Assembly: GCA_937967505.1 (NCBI GenBank)
Contig: CALCJM010000059.1
Location: 1-38,378, forward strand
Origin: an uncultured Pirellulaceae bacterium
Lineage (GTDB): Bacteria; Planctomycetota; Planctomycetia; Pirellulales; Pirellulaceae
Length of the DNA: 38,378 bases
Direction: 5' to 3'
Each line of letters opens with the position of its first letter. Positions within the stretch are counted from its first letter, which is position 1. The notes under the pieces are model-generated. The model was not told the origin of the DNA. It ran no database searches and was given only the letters and a program-made list of their open reading frames with translations. Positions 14,577 through 22,692 of the stretch are shown one piece after another. Position numbers and translations under genes: made by a program.

Positions 14577-16124
14577 GTGAGTACCCCGACGACTTCAAAA
14601 AATACGTCCGGAATTTCGGTTCAGGACATTTTGCCCTACGCAAAAATCATTGGCCATAACAGCGACAGCGCGTTGGACATTGAATCCTGTTGCGGTCACT
14701 GGGAAGATGTCCAGCAAGGCGATCTTTATGTGGCTGTCGTGGGGGCGCAGACCGATGGGCACGACCACGCCGCTGCGGCATTGTCCAAGGGGGCGACCGC
14801 CGTGGTGACCGAACGGCTGTTGGCAATCGATGCTCCCCAAATCATTGTCCCTGATACGCGTCAAGCTTACGGGGAAATCTGTCACCGGCTGGCCGGCACC
14901 CCCAGCACTCGTCTGACCACGATTGGTATTAGTGGTAGTGACGGAAAAACGGTCACCGCCCACCTGATCCACAGCATTCTCAAGGCCGACGCCCGCGCTA
15001 CGGGTTTGGTTTCCTCGATCGAAGTCAACTTAGGTAAAAACACGCAATCGATCCCCAACAATCGCATTAACCCTCCGTTGATCGCCGAGCAATTCTCTCG
15101 CATGGTCATGCATCAATGCGACTATGCTGTTGTCGAAATTCCCAGTCAGGCGTTGGCCAAACGAGCGTTATCGGGCATTGAACTTGATGTCGCCGTGCTG
15201 ACGAACATTCGCCACGACCCGAACGACTTTCACGGCAACGGAAAAAACTATCGACGGGCGTTTTTGCGGATGATCGATCACCTCAAGGATACCGGTTTGG
15301 CGATCCTGAACAGTGACGACCCCAAGTCGCATTTTATGATTGAGAAACTGGACTCTCCGGTGTTGACGATCGGGATGCGGCAGGACGCCAACATCAAGGC
15401 GTTTGTGGTTGAGCGTACGGCCAGCGATCAGGTATTTATGATTACCGCCGGCGGTGATTCGGTTCCCGTTCGAACGGATATCATCGGCGACCATCACATT
15501 TACAATTGCCTGGCCGCTGCGGCGGTCGGATTGACCCTTGGAATCAGCCTACAGACGATCGCCAAAGGGCTGGAATCGACAGGTGCAATCCCCGGTCGGA
15601 TGGAGCGCGTGGAATGTGGGCAGCCGTTTGGAGTGTGGGTTGATTCAGCCAGCAGCCCTTCTCAATTGGCCAATGCGTTACGTACCCTGAAACAGGTGAC
15701 CAAAGGGAAGGTCTGGTGTGTTTGTTCGACCGATCCTCAGCAGTCCGGCCAACAACGACGATTGTTGGGCGAAGTCACAGAAAAAGCGGCTGATGCGTCG
15801 GTGATTACACGCACCTGTGCGGATCCGATGGTTGATTACGAACCCATTCATCAGGTGTTGGACGGGTTTCGTAAACCGGAGTCCGCCCAAATTATTCCCA
15901 ATCGCTTTAAGGCGATCGAGTGGGTGTTGAATCAGGCGCGGCCGGGCGATGCGGTGTTAATCTCCGGTTGCGGTGAACGGCCGTTTGCTTTGGTGGGCGA
16001 ACATAACTGGACGATCGCCGATCGTGATGTCTGCCAAGCTTGGTTGTACGACAATGCGTCGCTGATGGATGAAAAATTTGACGCCTCGCCAGGTATCTAC
16101 AATATTGAAGACTACCGAAGTTAG
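14577..16124 (+). CDS. MurE-like Mur ligase family protein with degenerate active site
   Basis: It is 515 aa from the GTG at 14577. All three Mur ligase domains are recognisable: an N-terminal UDP-binding type domain (QQGDLYVAVVGAQTDGHDH), a central ATPase with P-loop GSDGKT (120-125), and a C-terminal domain. MurE adds the third amino acid to the peptidoglycan stem peptide. Here many conserved ligase residues are gone. EVSSHAL reads EIPSQAL (His to Gln191), and RDHLD reads HDPND (His to Pro215). The carbamylated Lys of the Y-x-x-A-K motif is Phe229, DYAHTP reads DSASSP (His to Ser359), the DNPR-type motif is absent and GKGHE reads GCGER. ATP binding may persist but standard ligation is doubtful. 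It could be a regulator, a ligase with another substrate, or a structural partner. A VTT membrane protein follows 46 bp later. Confidence 0.82.
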   Translation: MSTPTTSKNTSGISVQDILPYAKIIGHNSDSALDIESCCGHWEDVQQGDLYVAVVGAQTDGHDHAAAALSKGATAVVTERLLAIDAPQIIVPDTRQAYGEICHRLAGTPSTRLTTIGISGSDGKTVTAHLIHSILKADARATGLVSSIEVNLGKNTQSIPNNRINPPLIAEQFSRMVMHQCDYAVVEIPSQALAKRALSGIELDVAVLTNIRHDPNDFHGNGKNYRRAFLRMIDHLKDTGLAILNSDDPKSHFMIEKLDSPVLTIGMRQDANIKAFVVERTASDQVFMITAGGDSVPVRTDIIGDHHIYNCLAAAAVGLTLGISLQTIAKGLESTGAIPGRMERVECGQPFGVWVDSASSPSQLANALRTLKQVTKGKVWCVCSTDPQQSGQQRRLLGEVTEKAADASVITRTCADPMVDYEPIHQVLDGFRKPESAQIIPNRFKAIEWVLNQARPGDAVLISGCGERPFALVGEHNWTIADRDVCQAWLYDNASLMDEKFDASPGIYNIEDYRS

Positions 16125-16170
16125 GAACGCGCGATAAAACGGTTGATCTTGAACAAACTGGCGCTGTCCA

Positions 16171-16833
16171 ATGATGCACCCCCGCAAAAACACATCCGCG
16201 CTGTTTTGGATGATTGCATTGGCGCTTGCGGTTCCCGCGGTCCCGTTTGTGCTGCTGGGGTGGTGGCTGGAACCGGCGATCGAATCTTTTGCGAACGCCG
16301 CCGCTGCCATGCCGCTCTGGCAATCAGCGGCGGTGACGATCTTTGGACTGGCGATCGATATCTTTCTGCCGGTGCCATCGAGCGTCCTGTTAACCCTAGC
16401 GGGTCAGTCACTTGGCGCTGTACAGGGGACGATCGCGGGATGGGTGGGACTGAACCTGTCGGCCGCGATTGGGTACTGGACCAGTCGAAAGTATGGACCG
16501 GCAGTGATCGACCGGTTTTCATCAACCGACGCGGTCGCTGATGTTCAACAATTGCGGGACTGGCCGGTGTGGTGGGCGTTGGTCGCGTGTCGGCCACTGC
16601 CAATCTTGGCCGAAGCAAGTGTGTTAATCGCGGGGGTGAATCGAGTTGGCCCGATGAATTTTTGGCCGCCGGTTCTGATTGCCAATCTGGTCATTGCGGT
16701 GGCATACAGCTGGTTGGGAGAATTTTCGGCCAAGCACGACTGGTTTGTGTCGGCCGTTGTGGTTTCAATGGTACTTCCGGTGATGTTTGTCGGGGTACGA
16801 TACGTCTGGAAAAGATATCGTCAGGGTATGTAA
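16171..16833 (+). CDS. VTT-domain (DedA/TVP38 family) membrane protein
   Basis: A 220-aa inner-membrane protein with about five or six hydrophobic segments: residues 11-32, 48-70, 77-100 (re-entrant type), 135-157, 162-184 and 190-212. The VTT signature is clear: FLPVPSSVLLTLAGQSLG followed by GTIAGWVGLNLSAAIGYWTSRKYG. The second re-entrant motif is ACRPLPILAEASVLIAGV, with the conserved Arg-Pro and Glu. The family moves lipids across membranes, and some DedA members recycle undecaprenyl phosphate. The charge pattern here does not tell the substrate. It lies 46 bp after the MurE-like gene and 69 bp before upp, on the same strand. The pairing with a Mur-ligase-like gene hints at an envelope lipid role. 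The start at 16171 has a second in-frame ATG directly after it. Confidence 0.85.
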   Translation: MMHPRKNTSALFWMIALALAVPAVPFVLLGWWLEPAIESFANAAAAMPLWQSAAVTIFGLAIDIFLPVPSSVLLTLAGQSLGAVQGTIAGWVGLNLSAAIGYWTSRKYGPAVIDRFSSTDAVADVQQLRDWPVWWALVACRPLPILAEASVLIAGVNRVGPMNFWPPVLIANLVIAVAYSWLGEFSAKHDWFVSAVVVSMVLPVMFVGVRYVWKRYRQGM

Positions 16834-16902
16834 AGGTCTGCCAAGGTGCGGCGACATCGGATACAACAGCATCAAAGAAAGGCATTGGGGGACTTTTAGA
16901 AC

Positions 16903-17535
16903 ATGAAACGTGACCTTCAAGTGATGAAGCATCCGCTGGTGGATTACCATCTGACAGCGCTGCGTGACAAGCATACTGCGGGAGCCGGCTTTCGGCAGGC
17001 GATAAAAACGCTGTCGATGCTGTTGGCTTATGAGGCGACTGCCGATCTGGAGACCTCGACGCATCCGGTAGAAACGCCTTTGGTTACCTGCGACGGTTAT
17101 CAACTGAATTGTCGTGTCGGTCTGGTGCCAATTTTGCGAGCCGGCGTGGCGATGGTTGAGCCCATGTTGGACTTGATTCCTGCCTCCGAGGTCTGGCATC
17201 TTGGCATGTACCGTGACGAAGCAACTGCGCAGCCGGTTCACTACTACAGTAAACTTCCCGACGGCAAACCGGTGGACATTGCGTTTGTGCTTGACCCGAT
17301 GCTGGCGACCGGAGGTTCCGCGTTGATGGCGATTGAAGCGTTGAAAAAATGGGGCGTTGCGGAAATTCGAATGCTGGCCATTATCGCCGCCCCAGAGGGC
17401 ATCGCCCGATTGCAAAAGGATTGTCCGGAGGTTCAGGTTCACGCGTGCGTGGTCGATCAGCGCCTGAACGAAGATTATTTTATTGTGCCTGGCCTTGGCG
17501 ACGCCGGTGACCGAATCTTCAACACTGTTGGATAG
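16903..17535 (+). CDS. upp: Uracil phosphoribosyltransferase
   Basis: A 210-aa cytoplasmic salvage enzyme making UMP from uracil and PRPP, normal length for the family. It shows the KHPLVDYHLTALRD start (9-22), RAGVAMVEPM (79-88), the PRPP-binding loop LDPMLATGGSA (130-140) and the uracil-binding C-terminus YFIVPGLGDAGDRIFNT, all matching bacterial Upp. The ATG at 16903 fits family N-termini. The stop is followed after one base by the ATG of the zinc-ribbon gene, so the two are probably translated from one message. Confidence 0.96.
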   Translation: MKRDLQVMKHPLVDYHLTALRDKHTAGAGFRQAIKTLSMLLAYEATADLETSTHPVETPLVTCDGYQLNCRVGLVPILRAGVAMVEPMLDLIPASEVWHLGMYRDEATAQPVHYYSKLPDGKPVDIAFVLDPMLATGGSALMAIEALKKWGVAEIRMLAIIAAPEGIARLQKDCPEVQVHACVVDQRLNEDYFIVPGLGDAGDRIFNTVG

Positions 17536-17536
17536 T

Positions 17537-18247
17537 ATGAGTTTGCAAGTTTTTGGTTGCCCGGGTTGCGAGCAACCTTTTCAGGTGGATTCTGGCCAGG
17601 CCGGGCAACAGGTTCGTTGTCCGGGCTGTCACGACGTGGTGCAGATTCCTGATTCGATCGGCGATTCGTCAGCGCTGAACCCTGCCATTCCGTCGGCGGT
17701 TTCGCCTGAAGGGGAGCCGGAGGTCCCCGAGGCGTTTGATTGTCCCGCGTGTCAGGCAGCGTTCGGTGTGTTGCCATCCATGTACGGATCGACCATGGCG
17801 TGTCCGCACTGTGGTCAGGCGGTCGCGCTTGAGCGAACGCCGCCACCGGTGCCGGCGTCCCCCGGGAAACGGGGCAAAGCCCCCGAGATCCAGATCGAAA
17901 CCGATAGCGTGGAAGCATCGGCCGGTGCGGAAGCTGTTCCTGAAGCTGTCCCTGAGGTCGCGGTTTTTGTTCCACGGAATGTCGATCACCTGTTGCCACC
18001 GCGTTTCGCAACGCTCGACCCGGCCTTTTTTTACCGACGTGGTAACAAAGAAGACCAGGTGCTTTTACCGCAGGCCGGTGGAGGGATTCAGGCCGTCAGC
18101 AACCGGATTGTAACGATCATCCACAAGGGTAAAGAGTATCAGCTGATCGCCTCGCCGCGCTATCGCAGGAATCTGGATATTGTCGTCAATGCGCTTCTGG
18201 TTCTGGTGGCATTGGGCCTGTTGCTGGCGATTTGGTGGGCCTGCTAA
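17537..18247 (+). CDS. Double zinc-ribbon, C-terminal tail-anchored hypothetical protein
   Basis: The protein is 236 aa from the ATG at 17537. I do not recognise a named family. Two zinc ribbons of the C-x2-C ... C-x2-C type are visible: Cys8/11/28/31 and Cys69/72/89/92, of the kind annotated as MJ0042-like in planctomycetes. A Pro/Glu/Val-rich linker (about 100-155) follows, then a segment with strand-like pieces (IVTIIHKGKEYQLIASPRY). One hydrophobic helix ends the protein (IVVNALLVLVALGLLLAIWWAC), so it is tail-anchored with the zinc ribbons in the cytoplasm. The ATG directly follows the upp stop with one base between, so translational coupling is likely; an upstream TTG within upp is a less likely start. 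A function in membrane-associated regulation is only a guess. Confidence 0.8.
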   Translation: MSLQVFGCPGCEQPFQVDSGQAGQQVRCPGCHDVVQIPDSIGDSSALNPAIPSAVSPEGEPEVPEAFDCPACQAAFGVLPSMYGSTMACPHCGQAVALERTPPPVPASPGKRGKAPEIQIETDSVEASAGAEAVPEAVPEVAVFVPRNVDHLLPPRFATLDPAFFYRRGNKEDQVLLPQAGGGIQAVSNRIVTIIHKGKEYQLIASPRYRRNLDIVVNALLVLVALGLLLAIWWAC

Positions 18248-18280
18248 TTGCCGGAAAATGTGATAAACTGAACAGCCCTT

Positions 18281-18338
18281 TAACGATTGGCCGGTAGAAG
18301 GCCGACCTCCTGAATTGGTCGGTTCTCCCGAATCGTTA
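18281..18338 (+). promoter_or_regulatory. Nested-stem leader element upstream of acnA
   Basis: The outer stem TAACGATT (18281-18288) pairs perfectly with AATCGTTA (18331-18338). Inside, GGCCGACC (18300-18307) pairs with GGTCGGTT (18317-18324) through six Watson-Crick and two wobble pairs around a 9-nt loop. The element ends 60 bases before the acnA ATG and begins 34 bases after the zinc-ribbon gene stop. It may be a leader regulating acnA, an operator palindrome, or a terminator-like hairpin of the upstream gene. It matches no riboswitch I know. Confidence 0.5.
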
Positions 18339-18398
18339 GCTCCCATTTACCCTTCAGCGATCTTTCGTTACACACGACAGCACTACAGGTTCAACAAG

Positions 18399-21101
18399 AT
18401 GAGTTCAAAAAACGATCCCTTCAACTGCCGCACGAACATCAACGTCGGAGGACGCGACATTGGCATCTATCAACTGTCGGCACTTGAGGAACAGGGACTG
18501 GGAAAGATCAACACGCTTCCCTATTCTATCCGCGTGCTGCTGGAATCGGTCCTGCGAAACTGTGACGGGCGCGTCGTCACCGAAGAAGATGTGAAAAATC
18601 TGGCCAGTTACAACGCTGCAAGCCCGGCAATTGCAGAGATTCCCTTCAAGCCTGCCCGGGTGGTGCTGCAGGATTTCACCGGCGTCCCGGCGGTTGTTGA
18701 TCTGGCCGCGATGCGATCGGCGATGGCGCGGCTGGGGGGGGACCCCAAAAAAATTAATCCGCTGATCCCCGTCGATCTGGTAATCGACCACAGTGTTCAG
18801 GTCGATCAATTCGGCTCTAGGGCCGCCCTGTCGGCCAATGTTGAATTGGAATTCAAGCGTAACGGTGAACGCTATGAGTTCCTGCGTTGGGGACAGAAGG
18901 CATTTGACAATTTCCGCGTGGTGCCTCCCAATGTAGGCATCGTGCATCAGGTTAATCTGGAATATTTGGCCAAAGGCGTGTTCGTTCGTGAGGACGAACA
19001 CGGTCTGGTCGCGGTTCCCGATACGCTGGTGGGAACCGACAGTCACACGACGATGATCAACGGACTGGGTGTGTTGGGGTGGGGCGTCGGCGGCATCGAG
19101 GCCGAGGCGGCCATGCTGGGGCAGCCGATTTATATGCTGTTGCCAGAAGTGGTTGGATTTGAGCTGACGGGAAAACTGGCTGCGGGAGCAACCGCCACCG
19201 ACCTAGTGTTGACCGCGACCGAAAAATTGCGTTCGGCAGGAGTGGTTGGCAAGTTTGTCGAATTCTACGGCGAAGGTGTCTCGCGCATGTCGCTGGCGGA
19301 TCGTGCGACGCTGGCCAATATGGCACCCGAGTACGGTGCGACGATGGGTTTCTTCCCGATCGACAGCGAAACGCTGGACTATATGCGACGCACCGGTCGA
19401 ACCGAAGAAGAAATCGCCACCGTCGAAGCCTATACCAAGGCCCAGCAACTGTTCCGCACCGACGATGCTCCGGTGCCGACGTTTACACGAACGTTGTCAC
19501 TGGATATCGGTACGGTGGAACCCTCGCTGGCCGGTCCCAAACGCCCTCAAGACCGTATCGCGCTGTCGGCGATGAAGGATTCATTCAACAAAAGCCTGTC
19601 GGCACCTGTTGGTCACAGCGGGTTTGGTTTGGACGATGACGAACTTGGTGCATCGGCCAAGGTCGAAGACAACGGCCACTCCAGCACGATCAAGCATGGT
19701 TCGGTCGTCATCGCGGCGATCACCAGTTGCACCAATACCAGTAACCCCTCGGTCATGATCGCGGCCGGCATACTGGCGCGAAATGCGACGGCGCGTGGGT
19801 TAACTGTCCCGCCATGGGTCAAAACCAGTCTTGCCCCCGGTTCGCGTGTGGTCACTGACTACCTGGACAAATCGGGCCTGACGGAGTCATTGGAGAGCCT
19901 CGGTTTTCACACCGTTGGGTACGGGTGCACATCGTGTATCGGAAACAGCGGACCGCTGCCGGAGCCCGTTTCCAAAGCGATCACCACTGGTGAACTGGTC
20001 GCGTCCAGCGTGCTTTCGGGGAACCGCAATTTCGAGGGACGCGTCAACCCGATGACCAAGGCCAATTATCTTGCCAGTCCACCACTGGTGGTGGCCTACG
20101 CGATTGCGGGCACGACGGATGTTGATCTGGTGACTGAACCAATCGGACAGGGGACCGACGGCGACGTGTTTTTGAAAGACATTTGGCCCACGCAGACAGA
20201 AGTTCAACAGATCTTGGACGACAGTGTGCTGCCGGAAATGTTCCAAAATCAGTATTCCAACGCGTTCGATTCCAACGAGATGTGGAACAAGATCGAAACG
20301 GGCGACGGTGACCTGTACCAGTGGCAAGACAAAAGCACTTACATTCAGGAACCGCCGTTTCTTGCCGGGTTGACCAAAGAAATCGCACCGATCCAGAACA
20401 TCGAAAATGCACGATGCCTAGCGTTATTGGGGGATTCGGTTACGACCGACCATATTTCTCCCGCCGGTGCGATCGCCAAAAATGGTCCGGCCGGGAAATA
20501 CCTTCAGGATAATGGCGTTGATGTGCGTGAGTTCAACAGTTTTGGCTCTCGTCGTGGCAATGACCGGGTGATGGTGCGTGGAACGTTTGCCAATATTCGC
20601 ATCCGAAATCAGTTGGCGCCCGGAACCGAAGGCGGAGTGACCACCCACTTGCCCTCCGGCGAACAAATGTCGATCTACGATGCCTCCATGAAATACCAGG
20701 CCGCCGGCACTCCGTTGGTGGTGTTGGCGGGGACCGAGTACGGCACCGGCAGTAGCCGCGACTGGGCGGCCAAAGGAACGATGATGCTGGGTGTGAAGGC
20801 AGTGATCGCCGCCAGTTACGAACGTATCCACCGAAGTAATCTCGTCGGTATGGGGATCCTGCCACTGGAATTTGCTGATGGTCAGACTTGGAAAAGCGTT
20901 GGTCTGACCGGCAGCGAGACATTTTCGATTCTCGGGCTGGATAAAGACCTCGAACCACGATCGATCATCGAGGTGGTGGCGAAATCCGCAGACGGCAAAG
21001 AAATCAAATTTAAGTCCGTTGTGCGCATCGATACGCCCGTTGAAATGGATTACTATCACAACGGTGGAATTCTGCAGACCGTGTTGCGAAACCTGTTGTA
21101 G
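18399..21101 (+). CDS. acnA: Aconitate hydratase A
   Basis: This [4Fe-4S] enzyme isomerises citrate to isocitrate through cis-aconitate in the TCA cycle. From the ATG at 18399 it has 900 aa, close to AcnA/IRP1-type enzymes; a longer frame to 18315 lacks family support and crosses a leader structure. Cluster ligands are Cys444 (SCTNTSNPS) and Cys510/Cys513 ([14 protein letters not shown]). Other signatures are [10 protein letters not shown] (about 130-139), the substrate region [21 protein letters not shown] (212-232), and the C-terminal swivel domain with SRRGND and [16 protein letters not shown]. The IRP/AcnA-type order (swivel domain last) excludes AcnB. A structured leader lies just upstream, so post-transcriptional control is possible. 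Confidence 0.96.
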   Translation: MSSKNDPFNCRTNINVGGRDIGIYQLSALEEQGLGKINTLPYSIRVLLESVLRNCDGRVVTEEDVKNLASYNAASPAIAEIPFKPARVVLQDFTGVPAVVDLAAMRSAMARLGGDPKKINPLIPVDLVIDHSVQVDQFGSRAALSANVELEFKRNGERYEFLRWGQKAFDNFRVVPPNVGIVHQVNLEYLAKGVFVREDEHGLVAVPDTLVGTDSHTTMINGLGVLGWGVGGIEAEAAMLGQPIYMLLPEVVGFELTGKLAAGATATDLVLTATEKLRSAGVVGKFVEFYGEGVSRMSLADRATLANMAPEYGATMGFFPIDSETLDYMRRTGRTEEEIATVEAYTKAQQLFRTDDAPVPTFTRTLSLDIGTVEPSLAGPKRPQDRIALSAMKDSFNKSLSAPVGHSGFGLDDDELGASAKVEDNGHSSTIKHGSVVIAAITSCTNTSNPSVMIAAGILARNATARGLTVPPWVKTSLAPGSRVVTDYLDKSGLTESLESLGFHTVGYGCTSCIGNSGPLPEPVSKAITTGELVASSVLSGNRNFEGRVNPMTKANYLASPPLVVAYAIAGTTDVDLVTEPIGQGTDGDVFLKDIWPTQTEVQQILDDSVLPEMFQNQYSNAFDSNEMWNKIETGDGDLYQWQDKSTYIQEPPFLAGLTKEIAPIQNIENARCLALLGDSVTTDHISPAGAIAKNGPAGKYLQDNGVDVREFNSFGSRRGNDRVMVRGTFANIRIRNQLAPGTEGGVTTHLPSGEQMSIYDASMKYQAAGTPLVVLAGTEYGTGSSRDWAAKGTMMLGVKAVIAASYERIHRSNLVGMGILPLEFADGQTWKSVGLTGSETFSILGLDKDLEPRSIIEVVAKSADGKEIKFKSVVRIDTPVEMDYYHNGGILQTVLRNLL

Positions 21102-21436
21102 TGGGGAATCGCTGCCGACCTTCAGTTTTCATTCATCCAGCCCCGGAGTTTGAATCAGCAATCTGACAGCGACAGTGTGGCCAGTTTTCAACAGACTGGT
21201 CGTCGATGCGGTTCGTTTATCGTGGTTGAGCCGGGAAACTACAGCGGTGCCAAACACCCATCGCTGGACCCGTTTTACAAAACGCGCCCCGAACGCAAAC
21301 GGCTTGTTGAACTGAAAAAGACAACCTTGTAAACAGGCTTGTAAGTTGGCACATCGTTCTCGTTAATCAAAGTGTTTTTCAACGCCGGTGTCGTCAGGCG
21401 TTTCAGCAGTTCCCTTCTTTCGCGTCCGGGTTGTTC
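21102..21436. other. Intergenic region holding one possible small gene
   Basis: About 330 bases between acnA and the FAD protein gene. The only coding candidate is the small frame at 21150-21332. I see no convincing promoter or terminator. Confidence 0.4.
21150..21332 (+). CDS. Possible small hypothetical protein (60 aa)
   Basis: The frame starts at TTG 21150 and ends with TAA at 21332. The product is hydrophilic, with a basic second half (KTRPERKRLVELKK) and no membrane segment or known motif. Codon third positions look G/C-rich, as in neighbouring genes, which supports coding. Against it, the start is TTG with a GGAG only one base away, and I know no homologue. It sits in the gap after acnA. 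Confidence 0.4.
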   Translation: MNQQSDSDSVASFQQTGRRCGSFIVVEPGNYSGAKHPSLDPFYKTRPERKRLVELKKTTL

Positions 21437-22669
21437 GTGCCAAAAATTGCAATCATTGGAAGCGGCATTGCCGGTTTGGCGGCGGCATACAATTGCAAAC
21501 GGCAGGGGCATCACGTGACGCTGTTCGAGAAACAGGCGTCTCCGGGCATGGGAGCCCATGGGTTTCAGTTAAACTTTAACGGCCACGCGGTGCTGGGCGA
21601 TCTGCCATCACGGATGTTCAACCGCTCACTTTGGCCCGGTGTCGCCCGACTGTACGACGACCTGGGCATCCAATACGAAAAAGTATTGGCTGAACAGAAC
21701 TTTTTTAGTGTTGAAACCGCGCGTTCGTTTCAGTTTTCCATCCCCGTCGATTGGAAGGTGAAACTTGGTATCGCCACCGGCGTGGCAGCCAGTCCCATGC
21801 ACAGGCAAATGCAGCGCCTGCAACAATGCGCGACGCGCGATTTGGAGCAGGGCAATGCCGGTGGAACCTTCGCGCACTATTTAAAGCGGCATGATTTCAG
21901 TGCGGAATTCACCAGCACGTTTTTGTTCCCGGCACTTTCGGCGACGGTGTGCACCTGTTCGGACAAGGCGATCGGCAACTATCCGGCGGCCATTTTGTTG
22001 GACGCGATGCAAAAAATCGGCACTGGTGACGGTTTGTGGCGGGTTTCCGCAGGTTCATCGGCGGTGGTTTCCGCACTGTTGGCCAGTGTCGATGACCTGT
22101 GTTGTTCCACTCCGGTGGTCAGCGTCACCGAAAACGATGCTTCGGCAACGATCCGCCTGCAAGATTCACAACTGGAATTTGATCGTGTAATTATCGCGAC
22201 CCAGGCCAATCATGTCGCGCAACTTTGTCCAGAACTTCCTGGTTCAGTACGACAGGTCTTGGCATCGTTCGTGTATGAACCTGTGCCGGTGATTGTTCAT
22301 ACCGATCCGCGTTTTATGCCCACCGAGAAAGGTCAATGGAGCGTGTTCAATTTTCAGTCTTCATCAGCGGGGTCGATGTGTTCCGTCTGGTTGAATCGAT
22401 TTCATACACAGTGGCCTGACGGGGAACCTGTTTTTCAAACGATCAAACCGCTGTTCGAACCGGCCTCTGATACGATCAAGTGTGCGGTTAACCTCCAACG
22501 TCCGGTGGTAACCGAGGCATCGTATGGTCTCTGGGATTCCATCGCCAAAATTAATCGCTCCGGTTCAAGGATCAAGTTTTGTGGGTCGTATGCCGTCGAG
22601 GGCATTCCGCTGTTGGAGTCGGCAGTTGTATCGGCGCATCGGGTGTGTCAGGATTTGGCAGGTGGCTAA
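21437..22669 (+). CDS. NAD/FAD-binding amine-oxidase-like protein (COG2907 type)
   Basis: A flavoprotein of about 411 aa. It starts at GTG 21437 (or TTG 21431, two residues longer) directly before the dinucleotide fold PKIAIIGSGIAGLAAAYNCKRQG with FEKQASPGMGAHG, the FAD-binding pattern. The C-terminal half includes DRVIIATQANHV, then FVYEPVPVIVHTDPRFMP and WSVFNF. These parallel the order ATHAD, Y-x-x-N-x-A-x-L-H-TD and W-A-S-W-N-Y that I recall from COG2907 proteins. The end ESAVVSAHRVCQDL is the usual second FAD contact. COG2907 genes often sit beside cyclopropane fatty-acid synthase-like genes, but no such partner is visible here. The substrate is unknown; lipid or carotenoid-like chains and amines are options. 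It converges with the MATE gene 23 bp downstream. Confidence 0.8.
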   Translation: MPKIAIIGSGIAGLAAAYNCKRQGHHVTLFEKQASPGMGAHGFQLNFNGHAVLGDLPSRMFNRSLWPGVARLYDDLGIQYEKVLAEQNFFSVETARSFQFSIPVDWKVKLGIATGVAASPMHRQMQRLQQCATRDLEQGNAGGTFAHYLKRHDFSAEFTSTFLFPALSATVCTCSDKAIGNYPAAILLDAMQKIGTGDGLWRVSAGSSAVVSALLASVDDLCCSTPVVSVTENDASATIRLQDSQLEFDRVIIATQANHVAQLCPELPGSVRQVLASFVYEPVPVIVHTDPRFMPTEKGQWSVFNFQSSSAGSMCSVWLNRFHTQWPDGEPVFQTIKPLFEPASDTIKCAVNLQRPVVTEASYGLWDSIAKINRSGSRIKFCGSYAVEGIPLLESAVVSAHRVCQDLAGG

Positions 22670-22692
22670 CTGGTCAACGGGTTCGTTCGGGT

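Noticed and set aside
17483-17536. An upstream start for the zinc-ribbon gene inside upp
   Set aside because: It would overlap upp by 50 bases; the ATG at 17537 sits one base after the upp stop and puts the first zinc ribbon at the usual distance.
18315-18398. An upstream extension of acnA by 28 codons
   Set aside because: The extra residues have no counterpart in aconitases and the region overlaps a leader hairpin; the ATG at 18399 gives the normal N-terminus.
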